A DNA stretch of 64,000 nucleotides from Belnapia sp. F-4-1 (GTDB taxonomy: Bacteria; Pseudomonadota; Alphaproteobacteria; Acetobacterales; Acetobacteraceae), in assembly GCF_000802185.1 (NCBI RefSeq), contig NZ_KN676113.1:1465087-1529086 (forward strand), read 5' to 3'. Both the position numbers and the translations under genes were made by a program. Positions 37,479-45,700 of this stretch are shown here, in pieces (the first letter of the stretch is position 1; each line of letters starts with the position of its first letter). Below the pieces are notes generated by a model, which was not told the origin of the DNA, made no database searches, and worked only from the letters and a program-made list of their open reading frames with translations.

Positions 37479-38471
37479 TCAGCCGTCGGCGCGGATGTTG
37501 TTGGCGCGCACCACCTCGCCCCAACGCGCATGGTCGCGCCGCATGGTCTCGCCCAGCGACTCAGCCGTGCCGCCGCCCGGCTCGTCACCCTGGCTGGTGA
37601 TCTTCTCGCGGATCGCCGCATCCTGCACCGCCTGGTTCAGCGCCGCATTGAGCCGCTGCACCACCTCGGCCGGCATCCCCGGCGGGCCGAACAGCCCGAT
37701 CCAGGCGTTGAAGACGTAGTCCGGCAGCCCCGCTTCCGCCGCCACCGGGATCTCCGGGAAGGCCGGGATGCGCGCCGCGCCGGTCGAGAGCATCCCGCGG
37801 ATCTGCCCCGCTCTGAGGAAGGGCGCCACCACCGAGGAGGCGTCGCACATGATGCTGAAGCGCCCGGCGATGAAGTCCTGCATTGCCGGCCCGCTGCCGC
37901 GATAGGGGATGTGCTCCATCGGCGGATTGCCGATGCGGTTCTTCAGCATCTCCATCGCCACATGCGAAAGGCTGCCCGCGCTTGCCGAGCCGTAATCGAC
38001 GCCGTTCGCCTGCGTCCGCGCCCAGGCCGCGAATTCCTGCGGCGTCTTCGCCGGCACCGAAGGATGCACGCAGAGGATGAGCGAGGATTGCAGCATCAGC
38101 CCGACCGGCGTCAGCCGCAGCGGGTCGATCGTCATCCCCTGGAAGGTGTGCGGGTTGATGGTCAGCGGGTTGGCATTGCCTGCGAGCAGCGTGTAGCCGT
38201 CCGGCCGCGACCGCAGCACCGCCTCGGTGCCGAGATTGCCGCCGGCGCCGCCGCGGTTGTCGATCACGACGCTCTGCCCGAGCGCGTTGGACAGCCCCGG
38301 CTGCAGGATGCGCGCCGCGAAATCCGTCTGCCCGCCCGGCGGGAAGCCCACCACCACGGTGATCGGCTTGTTCGGGTAGCCGCCCTGCGCAATGGCCGGC
38401 GTGGCCAGGCCGAGGCCCAGCACCCCGGCCAATGCACCCCGTCGCGAAATCCCCTGTACGATATCGGTCAT
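37479..38471 (-). CDS. Bug/TctC-family extracytoplasmic solute-binding protein (1)
   Basis: A 330-residue periplasmic binding protein of the tripartite tricarboxylate transporter (TctC/Bug) family. It begins with a twin-arginine-like signal (GISRRGALAGVLGLGLATPAIAQ), then YPNKPITVVVGFPPGGQTDFAAR, the conserved first strand and loop; VVIDNRGGAGGNLGTEAV and PYRGSGPAMQDFIAGRFSIM are later hallmarks. Ligands are usually carboxylates or other organic anions. No TctA/TctB permease is present here. It lies 55 bp downstream of an enolase-superfamily gene on the same strand, so the ligand may feed that enzyme. Confidence 0.9.
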   Translation of the reverse strand: MTDIVQGISRRGALAGVLGLGLATPAIAQGGYPNKPITVVVGFPPGGQTDFAARILQPGLSNALGQSVVIDNRGGAGGNLGTEAVLRSRPDGYTLLAGNANPLTINPHTFQGMTIDPLRLTPVGLMLQSSLILCVHPSVPAKTPQEFAAWARTQANGVDYGSASAGSLSHVAMEMLKNRIGNPPMEHIPYRGSGPAMQDFIAGRFSIMCDASSVVAPFLRAGQIRGMLSTGAARIPAFPEIPVAAEAGLPDYVFNAWIGLFGPPGMPAEVVQRLNAALNQAVQDAAIREKITSQGDEPGGGTAESLGETMRRDHARWGEVVRANNIRADG

Positions 38472-38526
38472 GCCCGGCGCCTTCGAATCCGTTGTCGATG
38501 GCGCCGCTTCTACAATGAGTGGCCGC

Positions 38527-39636
38527 TCACTCCAGCACCGCAATCCGCTTCCGCTCGATCAATTCGAAGTCGATGGCCGCCCCCAACCCGGGCCCCTCCG
38601 GCGCATGCACCATCCCGTCCGGGCCCACGGTGATGTCCTCCGCCAGCCCATACTTATGCGCCCCGTCCGGCAGCAGCACCTCGAAGAAGCTGGTGTTGCG
38701 GATGGCGCAGCAGACATGGAGGTTGGCGACGTTGTTCAGCGAGTTGCCGCCATGGTGCACCTCGTAATTCATGCGGAAGGCCTCGGCGAGGTGCGCCGTC
38801 TTCACCAGCGTGGTGATGCCGCCCTTCACCGCCACGTCGCCGCGCAGATAGTCGGTGGCCTGCATCATGATCCAGGGCGCATAGCTTTCGAGCCCCGTCG
38901 CCGGGTACTCGGTCGCCACGATCGGGATATCGAGCTTCTGCCGCAGCTTCACGTAGCTGGTGATGTCCTGGTCGTGCAGCGGGTCCTCGTACCAAAGGAA
39001 GCCGAGCTCCTCGATCGCCCGCCCGACCAGCATCGCGGCCGGGAAGTCATAGGCCCAGGTGCTGTCGAGCATCAGCGTGTAGTCGTCGCCGACGGCCCGC
39101 CGCACCGCCCGGCAGACGGCGATGTCCTCGCGCGGCCGCTGCGGCGGATGGATCTTGTAGGCGGCCCAGTTCGCCTCGCGGAAGCGCACCGCCTCCTCGG
39201 CATACTCCTCCATGCTGGGAAGGATCGCCGAGCTGGCATAGGCCGGGATGCTGTGCCGCGTGGTGCCCAGCAGCCGGTGGATCGGCATCCCCGCCGCCTG
39301 GCCCGCGATGTCCCACAGCGCCACGTCGACCGCGCCGATGGAGCGCACCGAGATCAGCCGCGACCAGGGCCAGAGCGCCGCGTTCAGCCGCTCCCGGTCC
39401 AGCGGGTCCTGCCCCATCAGCAGCGGCTTCAGGTAGCGGACCAGCCCCGGCCCGTCATTCGCCGCCGTATGCGTCGCCGAGCCGAGGAAGGCATGGCCGG
39501 TGATCCCCGCATCCGTCCCGATCCGCAGCAGCCCGAGCGCCGAGCTGCCCGAGTCCAGCCGGCTCGCCGCATGGTATTTCGTCGGCGGGATGCCCTCCCA
39601 GGCGAAGAGCGTCAGCGAGACATGGTCGATCTTCAT
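38527..39636 (-). CDS. Mandelate racemase/muconate lactonizing enzyme family protein
   Basis: A 369-residue member of the enolase superfamily, probably a sugar-acid dehydratase or racemase. N-terminal capping region MKIDHVSLTLFAWEGIPPTKYH, then the barrel: AAYKIHPPQRP with the second-strand Lys, LMLDSTWAYDF and WYEDPLHDQD (metal-binding Asp and Glu), VATEYPA as the third metal-ligand region, and EVHHGGNSLNN with the late catalytic His. The pattern K-x-H at strand two differs from the K-x-K of mandelate racemase, so the precise reaction is open. Flanked by Bug genes on both sides on the same strand. Confidence 0.88.
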   Translation of the reverse strand: MKIDHVSLTLFAWEGIPPTKYHAASRLDSGSSALGLLRIGTDAGITGHAFLGSATHTAANDGPGLVRYLKPLLMGQDPLDRERLNAALWPWSRLISVRSIGAVDVALWDIAGQAAGMPIHRLLGTTRHSIPAYASSAILPSMEEYAEEAVRFREANWAAYKIHPPQRPREDIAVCRAVRRAVGDDYTLMLDSTWAYDFPAAMLVGRAIEELGFLWYEDPLHDQDITSYVKLRQKLDIPIVATEYPATGLESYAPWIMMQATDYLRGDVAVKGGITTLVKTAHLAEAFRMNYEVHHGGNSLNNVANLHVCCAIRNTSFFEVLLPDGAHKYGLAEDITVGPDGMVHAPEGPGLGAAIDFELIERKRIAVLE

Positions 39637-39689
39637 CGGCGTGGTTCCCTTCCCTTCCGCGAAGGGTAAGGGAACGCACGCCGCGCCGC

Positions 39690-40679
39690 CTAGTCGAGCT
39701 GGATGTTGCCCTTGCGGATCACCTCGCCCCAGCGGGCGATCTCGCCGCGGATGAAGCCGGCGAAGTGCTCCGGCGTGTCGCCCACCGGCTCCGCGCCCTG
39801 CTCCTCGATCCTGGCGCGCACCGCGGGCTCCTTCACGATCGCCTGCAACTCCTGCGACAGGCGCTGCACCGCCTCCGCCGGCATGCGGGCGGGCGCCTGG
39901 ATGCCGAACCAGGCCGTCGCGTCGAGCCCGGGATAGCCGGCCTCCCGCGTCGTCGGCACGTCGGGCACCGCCTTGCTGCGCTCCGGCGTCGTCACCGCCA
40001 GCGCCCGCACCCGCCCGTCGCGGATATGCCCGAGCGAGGAGGGCAGGTTGTCCACCGCCAGGTCCACCCGGCCGGCGATCACCTCCGTCAGCATCGGCCC
40101 CGAGCCGCGGAAGGGGACGTGCACCAGGTTGATGCCGGCCACCTGCTTCCACAGCTCGCCGGTGAGGTGCAGGCTGGTGCCGTTGCCCGAGCTGGCGATG
40201 GTCAGCCCGTCGCGCCGCTGCTTCGCCAGCGCCACCGCCTCCTGCAGGGTCTTCACCGGCACTCCCGGCGCCGCGATGATGACGTTCGGCACCGCCGCGA
40301 TGTTCGAGACCGCGGCGAGATCCTCCGGCTTGTAGGGCATGGTGTTGCGGTACAGGCCGTAATTGATGGCGGCCGTCCCGATCGTTGTCATCAGCAGCGT
40401 GTGATTGTCCGTCGCCTTCGCCACCGCCTCGGCGCCGATATTGCCGCCAGCGCCGGGGCGGTTCTCGACCACCACGGACTGGCCGAGCCGCGCGCTCAAC
40501 GGCTCCACCAGGATGCGGGCGACGATGTCGGTGGTGCCGGCGGCGCTGAAAGGAACGATGATCCGCACCGGCCGGCTGGGCCAGGCGGGCTGGGCCGCAG
40601 CGCGGCGGCCGGGCAGCAGGCTGGAGAGCGTGGTGCCGAGGCTGGCCCCGAGCGCGACGCGGCGTGGGATGACGGGCAT
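39690..40679 (-). CDS. Bug/TctC-family extracytoplasmic solute-binding protein (2)
   Basis: A 329-residue periplasmic binding protein. Signal MPVIPRRVALGASLGTTLSSLLPGRRAAAQ carries a twin-arginine-like RR, followed by WPSRPVRIIVPFSAAGTTDIVARIL, VVVENRPGAGGNIGAEAVAK and VPFRGSGPMLTEVIAGRVDLA, all Bug signatures. It is the first gene of the minus-strand run Bug2-enolase-Bug1 and divergent from the epimerase gene. Substrate unknown; likely a carboxylated sugar or aromatic acid processed by the neighbouring enzymes. Confidence 0.9.
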   Translation of the reverse strand: MPVIPRRVALGASLGTTLSSLLPGRRAAAQPAWPSRPVRIIVPFSAAGTTDIVARILVEPLSARLGQSVVVENRPGAGGNIGAEAVAKATDNHTLLMTTIGTAAINYGLYRNTMPYKPEDLAAVSNIAAVPNVIIAAPGVPVKTLQEAVALAKQRRDGLTIASSGNGTSLHLTGELWKQVAGINLVHVPFRGSGPMLTEVIAGRVDLAVDNLPSSLGHIRDGRVRALAVTTPERSKAVPDVPTTREAGYPGLDATAWFGIQAPARMPAEAVQRLSQELQAIVKEPAVRARIEEQGAEPVGDTPEHFAGFIRGEIARWGEVIRKGNIQLD

Positions 40680-40820
40680 GGTTTTCCCTATCTGGCGTTG
40701 GGGCGCCCTTCTAGCGGCCGGGGCACCGCCGGTCGAACCCCTGCCGGGGACACAACAAGCGGCTTGGCCTGCAACGCGCATCGCGCTTGGATGGCGCGCA
40801 AGGAATATTGGAGGAAACGC

Positions 40821-41834
40821 ATGGCCGCCTCGGTCCCCATTGCCGGCAACCGCTTCGCCATCATCGGCGGCGCCAGCCTGGTCGGTTCCGCCACCGCCGG
40901 CGAGCTGCTGGACCACGGCGCCGCCGAAGTCGTGCTTTTCGACAATTTCGCCTTCGGCTCCGATGCCGCCATCGCCCATCTCAAGGACCATCCGCGGCTG
41001 AAGCTGGTGCGCGGCGACGTGATGCGCATGGCCGACCTGCTGCGCGCCACCGAGGGCCTCGCCGGCGTGCTGCAACTCGCCGCCTACATGACGCTCTCGA
41101 TGGACCGCGATCCCTGGGGCGGCCTCGACGTCAACATCCGCGGCGTGCAGAACGTGCTGGAGGCCTGCCGCGCCAACGGGGTGCGCAAGCTGGTCTTCGC
41201 CTCCTCCAACGCCACCTACGGCTACGGCCCGGGCGTCGCCGGCGAACTCGTGGAAAGCACGCCCTTCCACAGCGTCGGCGCCCCGCCCGCCGCCATCCTC
41301 TACGGTGCCAGCAAGATCATCGGCGAACAGCTCTGCCGCGACGCCTTCCGCAAATGGGGCCAGGACTACGTCGTCCTGCGCTATTCCACCGTCTATGGCG
41401 AGCGCCAGCACTACCGCGCGGCCAATGCCCTCTACATCATCGAGACCATCGACCGGCTGAAGCGCGGCGAGGCGCCGCAGGTCTTCGGCGACGGCGCCGA
41501 GACCAAGCATTTCGTCTATGTCGGCGACCTGGCCCGGGCCAACCGCATGGCCTTCGAGAGCGCGGCGACCGATGTGGCGGTGAACACCTCCGGCCCCGCC
41601 CCGACCACGACGCTGGAGCTGGTCCAGCTCGTCACCGAGCTGCTGGGCGGCGGCCCGGCGCCGGAATTCATCGGGGCCGAGCCGGGCAAGGTCCGTCTCA
41701 CCTCCGGCGGCGCCTTCCGCATCGCGCATGAGAAGGCCAAGGCCGCCATCGGCTGGGCGCCCGAGGTCGATATGCGCGAGGGCCTCCGCCGCCTCATCGC
41801 CTGGCGCGACAGCAACGAGGGGCGCGGGACATGA
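40821..41834 (+). CDS. NAD(P)-dependent epimerase/dehydratase (SDR extended)
   Basis: A 337-residue extended short-chain dehydrogenase. The Rossmann motif FAIIGGASLVGSATAGELL replaces the usual GxxGxxG with GGASLVGS; VFASSNATYGYG and LYGASKIIGEQLCRDAF provide the catalytic Ser/Thr and Tyr-xxx-Lys; RYSTVYGERQHYRA and GDGAETKHFVYVGDLARA are the sugar-binding end. A nucleotide-sugar epimerase or an uronate/sugar-acid dehydrogenase fits; context (Bug proteins, enolase-family enzyme) favours catabolism. GAGGAAA before the ATG. Overlaps the next gene by 4 bp (ATGA). Confidence 0.85.
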   Translation: MAASVPIAGNRFAIIGGASLVGSATAGELLDHGAAEVVLFDNFAFGSDAAIAHLKDHPRLKLVRGDVMRMADLLRATEGLAGVLQLAAYMTLSMDRDPWGGLDVNIRGVQNVLEACRANGVRKLVFASSNATYGYGPGVAGELVESTPFHSVGAPPAAILYGASKIIGEQLCRDAFRKWGQDYVVLRYSTVYGERQHYRAANALYIIETIDRLKRGEAPQVFGDGAETKHFVYVGDLARANRMAFESAATDVAVNTSGPAPTTTLELVQLVTELLGGGPAPEFIGAEPGKVRLTSGGAFRIAHEKAKAAIGWAPEVDMREGLRRLIAWRDSNEGRGT

Positions 41835-42898
41835 GTGCGTCCGATGGCCGAAGCACCGACAGGCGCGAAGGGCTGAATCGGCCGCCTCGCGCAGCCGTTT
41901 CCCGCCGCACGCTCCTTCTCGCCACGCTGGCGACGCCGGCCCTCGCCCAGACCGTGCGCTACCCGGACCGCCCGATCGAGATCGTCGTCGGCTTCACCGC
42001 CGGCGGCGGCACCGACCTCGACGCCCGCTCCTACGGCCGCGCGCTGGAGCAGAAGCTCGGCGGCACCGTCGTCATCACCAACCGCCCCGGAGCCGGCGGC
42101 GAGCTGGCCCTCGGCGCCGTCGCCCGCGCCAGGCCCGACGGCCACACCATCGGCACCACCAACTATCCCGGCCTGCTCACCATCCCGATCGAGCGGCAGG
42201 CGCAGTTCCGCCTCGACGACTTCGCCCCCATCGCCAACCTGGTGACGGACCCGAGCGCCATCACCGCCCATGCCAACGGTCCCTACAAGAGCTTGCAGGA
42301 CGTGATCGCGCGCGCGAAGGCGGCACCCGACAGCATCACCTACGCCTCGCCCGGCATCGGCACGGACGACCACCTGCAGCTCGTCCTGTTGCAGGAGGCC
42401 GCGGGCATCCGCCTCACCCATGTCTCCTTCCAGGGCGACCCGCAGCTCCGCACGGCCGTGCTCGGTCGGCAGGTGGACCTGATGGGCCTCAACCTCGGCG
42501 CCGTCACCGCCGCGCCGCAGGGCTTCCGCATCCTCGCCCAGGCCGCGGCCAGCCGCAGCCGCTTCGGCCCCGATATCCCGACGCTGAAGGAGCTCGGCTA
42601 CCCGGTGACCATGGCCTCCGAGCGCGGCCTCGTCGTCCCGGCCGGCACGCCGCCCGCCGTCCTCGCCCGGCTGCGCGAGGCGACGGAGGAGATCGCCCGC
42701 GACCCGGAATTCATCCGCGCCCTGGAAAGCCGCTTCACCGAGCCGGCCTACGAGCCCGGCGAGGCCTGGTTTGCCCGCCTCCGCCGCGAGGAGCCGACTA
42801 CCGCGGCCTTTGGCAGCGCACGCCCTGGGTGCAGCGGGGCTGATCAGCGCCCCGCCCACACCCCCGGACGCACCGACAGCGCCGTGATCAGCCCATAG
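41831..42898 (+). CDS. Bug/TctC-family solute-binding protein (3), apparent frameshift near the 3' end
   Basis: A periplasmic binding protein of the Bug family. After MSASDGRSTDRREG it has a twin-arginine-like signal (AVSRRTLLLATLATPALAQ), then YPDRPIEIVVGFTAGGGTDLD, VVITNRPGAGGELALGAVAR and LTHVSFQGDPQLRTAVLGRQ. Up to RREE (42793) the protein is normal. From there the open frame continues to 42898 with an atypical tail (PTTAAFGSARPGCSG), whereas the +1-shifted frame gives ADYRGLWQRTPWVQRG and stops at 42841-42843, flush with the convergent MATE gene. One missing base near 42793 would explain this. It is the second gene of the epimerase-Bug3 pair (ATGA overlap). Confidence 0.75.
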   Translation: MSASDGRSTDRREGLNRPPRAAVSRRTLLLATLATPALAQTVRYPDRPIEIVVGFTAGGGTDLDARSYGRALEQKLGGTVVITNRPGAGGELALGAVARARPDGHTIGTTNYPGLLTIPIERQAQFRLDDFAPIANLVTDPSAITAHANGPYKSLQDVIARAKAAPDSITYASPGIGTDDHLQLVLLQEAAGIRLTHVSFQGDPQLRTAVLGRQVDLMGLNLGAVTAAPQGFRILAQAAASRSRFGPDIPTLKELGYPVTMASERGLVVPAGTPPAVLARLREATEEIARDPEFIRALESRFTEPAYEPGEAWFARLRREEPTTAAFGSARPGCSGADQRPAHTPGRTDSAVISP

Positions 42899-44184
42899 GC
42901 GCTGATCCCGAGCGCCACAGCGACGAACTGCCCCTGCAGGCCGTAACCCAGCAGGTCCGACAGCACCCACCCACCGCCGACCGCCAGGCCGATCCGTGCC
43001 AGCGCCGCCACCACCGGCCCCGCCATCCGCCCCGCCCCCATGCTGGCGAAGTAGAGCGCCATGCCGACGCCGAAGCCCGGCAGCGCGAAGCCGATCACCG
43101 CCAGCGCCTGCGTGGCGATCTCCACCACCGCCGGGTCGCCGCTGAAGGCCGAAGCCGTGAAGCCCGGCGCCACCGCGACGAAGACGCCGACCACCAGCGT
43201 CACCGCCAGCGCCATCGCCGCCCCCGCCCAGGCCGTCCGCCGTGCCGTCGCCCAGTCCCCCGCCCCCACCGCGCGCCCGACCAGCGCCGTCAGCGCCGAG
43301 CCGACGCCGAAGGCCAGCGGCACCATGAGGAATTCGATCCGCGCCGAGACGCCATAGGCCGCGACGGCCACCGCCCCGTAGGACGCTACCCGCGCCGTCA
43401 CCAGGATCGTCGCCAGATTGGCGACCGTCGCCATCGCACAGGCCACCAGCCCGACCGAGAGGATGCGCCCGAACAGCGCCCCCCGCAGCCGCACCCTGAG
43501 CTGCGGCACGAACCCCGCCCCGCCGCGCATCACCACCACCGCCATCCCGACCGAGGCGGCGGCCATGCTGAGGGCGAAGGCCATCCCCGCCCCCGCCAGC
43601 CCGAAGCCGGCCCGCTCCATCAGCAGCCAGGCCAGCACCGGATAGGCCACCCAGGCCAGCAGCAGCACCCGCGAGGCCAGCGCATGCCGCCCCCCGCCGC
43701 GCAGCACGGAGGCGAGGGTATTCGCCATCCAGGCCGGCACCGCCCCCGCCCCGAACAGCCAGGCGCAATAGGCGGCCGCTGCCTCCGCCGCCTCCGCCCC
43801 GCCGATCACCCCGAGGATCGCCCGCGGAAACCCCGCCAGCGCCACCGCGAAGGCCAGCCCGAAGCCGAGCGCGATCACCACGGCATGCACGACGAGGGTC
43901 GAGGCCTCCTCGCGCCTGCCCGCCCCCAGCGCCCGGGCGATGGCGGAAACCACGCCACCCCCCATCGCCCCCGTCGACATCTGCTGCATCAGCAGGGCGA
44001 AGGGCAGCACCACCGCCCAGCCGGCCAGCGCCGCCGTCCCCTGCCGCGCGGCGAGCCATGGCTCCACCAGCTGCGCCGCCGACTGCAGCGCGGCGACGGC
44101 CGTGGTCGGCGCCGCCAGCACCCAGACCCGCCGCAGCAGGTCGCGCGAGGAAGGCGCCGCAAGCGCCGCCGTGCCGTCAGCCAT
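42844..44184 (-). CDS. MATE-family multidrug/organic-cation antiporter
   Basis: A 446-residue, 12-helix inner-membrane antiporter of the MATE family, with two six-helix halves starting RRVWVLAAPTTAVAALQSAAQLVEPWLAAR and (about residue 225) FGRILSVGLVACAMATVANLATILVTARVASYG. Typical members couple H+ or Na+ entry to drug or metabolite export. The ATG at 44184 is preferred over an upstream TTG at 44190. It overlaps the HxlR regulator by 8 bp, an arrangement that strongly suggests co-expression and autoregulation by the HxlR protein. Confidence 0.88.
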   Translation of the reverse strand: MADGTAALAAPSSRDLLRRVWVLAAPTTAVAALQSAAQLVEPWLAARQGTAALAGWAVVLPFALLMQQMSTGAMGGGVVSAIARALGAGRREEASTLVVHAVVIALGFGLAFAVALAGFPRAILGVIGGAEAAEAAAAYCAWLFGAGAVPAWMANTLASVLRGGGRHALASRVLLLAWVAYPVLAWLLMERAGFGLAGAGMAFALSMAAASVGMAVVVMRGGAGFVPQLRVRLRGALFGRILSVGLVACAMATVANLATILVTARVASYGAVAVAAYGVSARIEFLMVPLAFGVGSALTALVGRAVGAGDWATARRTAWAGAAMALAVTLVVGVFVAVAPGFTASAFSGDPAVVEIATQALAVIGFALPGFGVGMALYFASMGAGRMAGPVVAALARIGLAVGGGWVLSDLLGYGLQGQFVAVALGISAYGLITALSVRPGVWAGR

Positions 44185-44668
44185 CGACAAGCGCCCCGAA
44201 CCGCGCCCGCAGCGCCTCGCTCGCCCCCGGCCCCGCCAGCACGCGGATATCCTCGGGCTGCAGCGGCGCCCCGGTCGAGGAAAGCGCCGGCGGGCTCCGC
44301 ACCGGCGCCCCCGTCCCCCGCTCCTCCAGCACCACCGGCGGCCCCTCCGGCCCGGTCATCCAGCGATCCGCCCAGCCCTTCAGCGCCAGGAAGACGGGGA
44401 AGGCATCCCGCCCCTTCTCGGTCAGCCGATAGTCATGCCGCGCCCCCGGCGCCGGCAGCTTCTCGATCAGCCCATGCATCGCCAGGTCCCGCAGCCGGGC
44501 GGAGAGGATGTTGGGCGCGATGCCGAGGTTGCGCTCGAACTCGTCGAAGCGGCTTGTGCCGTAGAAGCACTCCCGCAGCACCAGCATGGCCCAGCGCTCG
44601 CCGAGCACCGCCATGGCCCGCGCCACCGGGCAGCGCATCTGGGTGAAATCCGTGCGGCCCATCGGCAT
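44177..44668 (-). CDS. HxlR-family transcriptional regulator
   Basis: A 163-residue winged-helix protein. MGRTDFTQMRCPVARAMAVLGERWAMLVLRECFYGTSRFDEFERNLGIAPNILSARLRDL is typical HxlR: a CPVxxxLxVLGxRW N-terminal motif with one Cys, then the recognition helix and the C-terminal KGRDAFPVFLAL helix. A Pro-rich tail follows, longer than in most members. HxlR proteins often sense electrophiles or redox signals through the N-terminal Cys. The ATG at 44668 is preceded by AGGAG. A perfect 7-bp inverted repeat (44682-44696) lies upstream and could be its operator for the MATE pump. Confidence 0.88.
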   Translation of the reverse strand: MPMGRTDFTQMRCPVARAMAVLGERWAMLVLRECFYGTSRFDEFERNLGIAPNILSARLRDLAMHGLIEKLPAPGARHDYRLTEKGRDAFPVFLALKGWADRWMTGPEGPPVVLEERGTGAPVRSPPALSSTGAPLQPEDIRVLAGPGASEALRARFGALVDG

Positions 44669-44681
44669 GGCGCTCCTGCAA

Positions 44682-44696
44682 CTTGCATGATGCAAG
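44682..44696. promoter_or_regulatory. Candidate HxlR operator
   Basis: CTTGCAT (44682-44688) and ATGCAAG (44690-44696) form a perfect 7-bp inverted repeat around one base, just upstream of the HxlR start (44668) and downstream of the glk stop. Such a compact dyad is the expected type of site for a homodimeric winged-helix regulator that controls itself and the MATE gene. Confidence 0.5.
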
Positions 44697-44719
44697 CATC
44701 GCCATCGCCGCCCAGCAAG

Positions 44720-45652
44720 CTATTTTGCCCGGCCGCGCGCGATCGCCGTCAGGCCGAGCATCGCCGGGTCGGGCCGCATCACCAGCCAGGCCGGCACCGG
44801 TGCCAGCCATTCGCGGAACCTCCCCTTCGCCTCGAACCGCGCCCGGAACCGCGAGGCTGCCAGGTAGTCCGGGAAGCGCGGGCAGATGCCCCCCGCCACA
44901 TAAACCCCGCCCTTCGCCCCGTAGAGCAGCGCCAGGTCCCCCGCCACGCTCCCCAGCATGGCGCAGAAGATGTCGAGCACCTCGGCGCAGCGCGCATCCA
45001 CGCCCGCCAGCGCCCGTCGGGTGATCTCCGCCGCCTCGAGCGACTCGACGGTCGCCCCGTCCACCGCCGCCAGCCCGGCATGCAGGTTCTCGAGACCTTG
45101 CCCCGACAGCACCCGCTCCGCCGAGACATGTCCATGCCGCCCGCGTAGCCACTCCACCACCGCCGCCTCGCGCGGATCATGGGTGGCGATGCTGGCATGC
45201 CCGCCCTCCGTCACCAGTGCCTGCCCCGGTGGCAGGAAGGCCCCAATCCCGAGCCCCGTCCCCGGCCCCAGGACGGCCAGCGGCGCCCCCGCCTCCGCCT
45301 GTCCACCGCCCAGCGGATGCAGGTCGGCCCCGGCAAGGTCCGGCAACGCCCAGGACTGCGCCGCGAAGTCGTTCACCACCCGCACATGGCCGATGCCGAG
45401 CGCACGCCCGATGGCCGCGCCATCCACCACCCAGTCCCGATTGGTCAGCCGCACGGCGTTGCGATGGACCGGCCCGGCGACCGCCAGCACCGCCGCCTCG
45501 GGCGGCGTCGCCCCGCCGAGGAAATGCGCGATGGCCTCGACGATGCCGGGGAAGCCGTCGAGCGCCAGACTGGCCGGGTTGGTTGGGACCTCGCCCTCGG
45601 TCAGGGCGAAGCGGGCATTGGTGCCGCCGATATCGGCGAGGAGGGTCGTCAT
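44720..45652 (-). CDS. glk: Glucokinase
   Basis: A 310-residue ATP-dependent glucokinase that forms glucose 6-phosphate. The N-terminal phosphate-binding LLADIGGTNARFAL, the NxxAGxxxHRN-like motif (AVAGPVHRNAVRLTNRDW), HVRVVNDFAAQSWALPDL with the catalytic Asp, LGPGTGLGIGAFLPPG and EGGHASIATHDPREAAV are all characteristic of Glk of the bacterial group A type. The ATG at 45652 starts the first strand directly. It is single-standing between HxlR and a YdjM-like gene; sugar hydrolase and lactonase genes further on (52-55 kb) may provide the substrate. Confidence 0.93.
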   Translation of the reverse strand: MTTLLADIGGTNARFALTEGEVPTNPASLALDGFPGIVEAIAHFLGGATPPEAAVLAVAGPVHRNAVRLTNRDWVVDGAAIGRALGIGHVRVVNDFAAQSWALPDLAGADLHPLGGGQAEAGAPLAVLGPGTGLGIGAFLPPGQALVTEGGHASIATHDPREAAVVEWLRGRHGHVSAERVLSGQGLENLHAGLAAVDGATVESLEAAEITRRALAGVDARCAEVLDIFCAMLGSVAGDLALLYGAKGGVYVAGGICPRFPDYLAASRFRARFEAKGRFREWLAPVPAWLVMRPDPAMLGLTAIARGRAK

Positions 45653-45700
45653 TCCGCCATTCTGACGGCGCTTCACCCCTCCCCGCCATCCCCGTCGATG

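Noticed and set aside
38527..40152. Fusion of an enolase-family enzyme with an upstream Pro/Arg-rich region
   Set aside because: The upstream part is an alternative frame of the Bug2 gene; the enzyme starts at 39636 with a normal N-terminus.
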